Shown here one piece after another: positions 62,837 to 64,000 of a DNA stretch of 64,000 nucleotides; the first letter of the stretch is position 1, and the number at the start of each line of letters is the position of its first letter. A program made the translations under genes and the position numbers. Origin of the DNA: Bacteroidales bacterium. GTDB lineage: Bacteria > Bacteroidota > Bacteroidia > Bacteroidales > VadinHA17. The stretch covers positions 52,594-116,593 of the forward strand of contig JAGPFZ010000002.1 of assembly GCA_018056245.1 (NCBI GenBank), given 5' to 3'. The notes under the pieces are model-generated. The model saw only the letters and a list, made by a program, of their open reading frames with translations. It was not told the origin of the DNA and ran no database searches.

Positions 62837-63628
62837 TCAGTTTATTAATTCGAATACTCCGTCAAGGATATAGTTTGGCATATAAGGAAATTGCTCAGCC
62901 ATCTTCCGGTCGGTAATTCCTGAAAGTACAAGTAATGTATCAATTTCCGATTCTATTCCTGCAATGATATCCGTATCCATTCTATCGCCTATGATTATCG
63001 TATCTTCATGATTATGTCCAAGTTTTTTTAGAGCAATCCGCATCATAAGTGGGTTAGGTTTTCCAACAAAATATGCAGGTCTTCCTGTTGCCAATTCGAC
63101 CGGTGCTGTAAGAGATCGGCAGGCAGGTACAATTCCGTTTTCAGCCGGACCTGTGACATCCGGATTGGTGCCGATTAGTTTTGCTCCTTTAAGAACAAGA
63201 TTTATAGCAGTCTCTATCTTTTCATAATTATAGCTTCGGGTCTCCCCTATTACAACATAATCGGGATTGACATTGTTCATCGAGTAACCGACATTATACA
63301 TAGCATTTATCAGCCCTGTTTCACCAATAATGAAAGCAGAGCCACCAGGTATCTGTCCGGAAAGAAAATTGGAAGTGGCAAGTGCGCTCGTGTAGAATAC
63401 GCTCTCGTCAACGTCAATGCCAAGCCGCTGCATCTTATCTTTAAGCTCTTTAGGCGTTCTTTCACTTGAATTAGTAAGAAACAGATACTTTTTCCCCTCT
63501 CTTTTAAGCCAATCAACAAATTCAGGCACTCCGGGTAATAACTTATTGCCGTGATATAACACACCATCCATATCGGAAATAAAAGCCTGTTTCTTCTTGA
63601 TTCTTTCAATTATTTCTTTTTTATCCAT
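62837..63628 (-). CDS. HAD-IIA family phosphatase (NagD-like)
   Basis: A 263-residue cytosolic phosphatase. Motif I is FISDMDGVLYHGNKLLPG (Asp19 nucleophile, Asp21), motif II LFLTNSSERTPKEL and motif IV IIGDRMDTDIIAGIE; the C2-type cap lies between (FVGKPNPLMMRIALKKLGHN precedes motif IV). The substrate is unknown; relatives act on p-nitrophenyl phosphate, UMP or glycerol phosphates. Convergent with the SIS gene, 20 bases apart. Confidence 0.92.
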   Translation of the reverse strand: MDKKEIIERIKKKQAFISDMDGVLYHGNKLLPGVPEFVDWLKREGKKYLFLTNSSERTPKELKDKMQRLGIDVDESVFYTSALATSNFLSGQIPGGSAFIIGETGLINAMYNVGYSMNNVNPDYVVIGETRSYNYEKIETAINLVLKGAKLIGTNPDVTGPAENGIVPACRSLTAPVELATGRPAYFVGKPNPLMMRIALKKLGHNHEDTIIIGDRMDTDIIAGIESEIDTLLVLSGITDRKMAEQFPYMPNYILDGVFELIN

Positions 63629-63812
63629 TTAATTTTTTGTTTTGTATAGATTTTACAACTTTTGAGTGATTCTTTACCGGGCAATTAACTTTATTAAAAT
63701 TAGTTAAAAAATTTTGATTTATTAAAGTAAACATAAATCGCACAAAAATAAACAAATAACCTGTAGTTTTATAAAATTGAAGGGGATGAATTAATTTTCT
63801 CTCATTTTTTCA

Positions 63813-63843
63813 TTTGTTGAAATAACAAAAAAGATTAGTTTTG
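63813..63843 (+). promoter_or_regulatory. -33/-7 promoter of sugar transporter gene
   Basis: TTTG at 63813-63816 and TAGTTTTG at 63836-63843 are 19 bases apart, an excellent match to the Bacteroidota promoter. Transcription would start near 63850, 16 bases before the first in-frame ATA at 63866. Confidence 0.65.
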
Positions 63844-63865
63844 AAAAAACTCAAATTTTAAAAAA

Positions 63866-64000
63866 ATAACAAACGAACCAACATCTTCGACGATAAGCCG
63901 TAAAGATTACATCTTTTCCATAACTGTAATCGGGCTTCTTTTTTTTATTTTCGGGTTTGTAACCTGGCTTAACAGCATACTTATAGTCTTTTTACGGACA
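63866..64000 (+). CDS. sugar MFS transporter, 5' end only; no canonical start codon
   Basis: The frame encodes ITNEPTSSTISRKDYIFSIT followed by VIGLLFFIFGFVTWLNSILI and VFLRT at the window edge. FFIFGFVTWLN is the first-helix signature of the FucP/GluP sugar transporter group. The frame is open from 63845, after a TGA at 63842, and contains no ATG, GTG, TTG or CTG before the conserved helix; the best-placed start relative to the promoter is ATA at 63866. Either a non-standard start is used, or an ATG has changed to ATA (mutation or sequencing error). Confidence 0.7.
   Translation, partial: MTNEPTSSTISRKDYIFSITVIGLLFFIFGFVTWLNSILIVFLRT

Overview
The window is chromosomal DNA from an AT-rich member of the Bacteroidota, most likely near the order Bacteroidales. 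The evidence is a pyrG-yidC pair, an rny-zapA block with a 6S-like RNA between the two genes, DUF4293 and DUF349 proteins, a PorE-like OmpA protein, a GG-leader peptide, and repeated promoter boxes of the form TAnnTTTG, which is the Bacteroidota -7 element. Several genes have only a TTG start available. No species can be named from the sequence.

Layout. 1-5.6 kb: yidC (cut by the window edge), pyrG and a five-repeat DUF349 protein. 5.8-16.1 kb: an accessory block with a C39-peptidase ABC exporter and HlyD adaptor, an ECF-like sigma factor, a secreted CHAT-protease/TPR protein, a 50-residue double-glycine peptide, a hairpin-rich non-coding stretch, a membrane TPR protein of anti-sigma type and a soluble histidine kinase. 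16.1-24.5 kb: housekeeping and envelope genes (PorE-like protein, queE, alkaline phosphatase, a NamZ-type muramidase, a GroES-like protein, an IMPACT protein, pyrBI, DUF4293). 24.6-30.2 kb: a three-gene RND efflux operon with a terminator-like hairpin in its leader. 30.2-51.6 kb: a surface polysaccharide locus with a Wzz-like protein, initiating sugar transferase, O-antigen ligase, EpsG-type polymerase, Wzx flippase, several glycosyltransferases, a GDP-mannose 3,5-epimerase-like enzyme, UDP-galactopyranose mutase, and UDP-GlcNAc 4- and 2-epimerases. Two near-identical IS3-family copies in the same orientation bracket about 11 kb of this locus, and IS66 and IS4 remnants lie between them. 51.9-64 kb: core genes (rny, 6S RNA, zapA, a coiled-coil partner, M23 peptidase, nucleotidyltransferase, rplS, AsmA-like protein, tRNA-Arg), a frameshifted MFS transporter, a SIS isomerase, a HAD phosphatase and the start of a sugar MFS transporter.

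How the genes work together. The most interesting block is 5.8-15.1 kb. A GG-leader peptide with a proline-rich core, a bifunctional protease/exporter able to cleave and export it, a predicted periplasmic caspase-like CHAT protein and a sigma/anti-sigma-like pair together suggest a regulated peptide-secretion or signalling system. No maturation enzyme is visible. The DNA around the peptide gene carries two near-perfect palindromes, promoter-like tandem repeats and a long G-U-tolerant hairpin, which suggests regulation at both DNA and RNA level. The polysaccharide locus appears to build a heteropolymer whose possible components include galactofuranose, GalNAc- or ManNAc-type sugars and perhaps L-galactose, with signs of recent IS-mediated reshuffling. 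All functions are inferred from reading the sequence; no database search was run.
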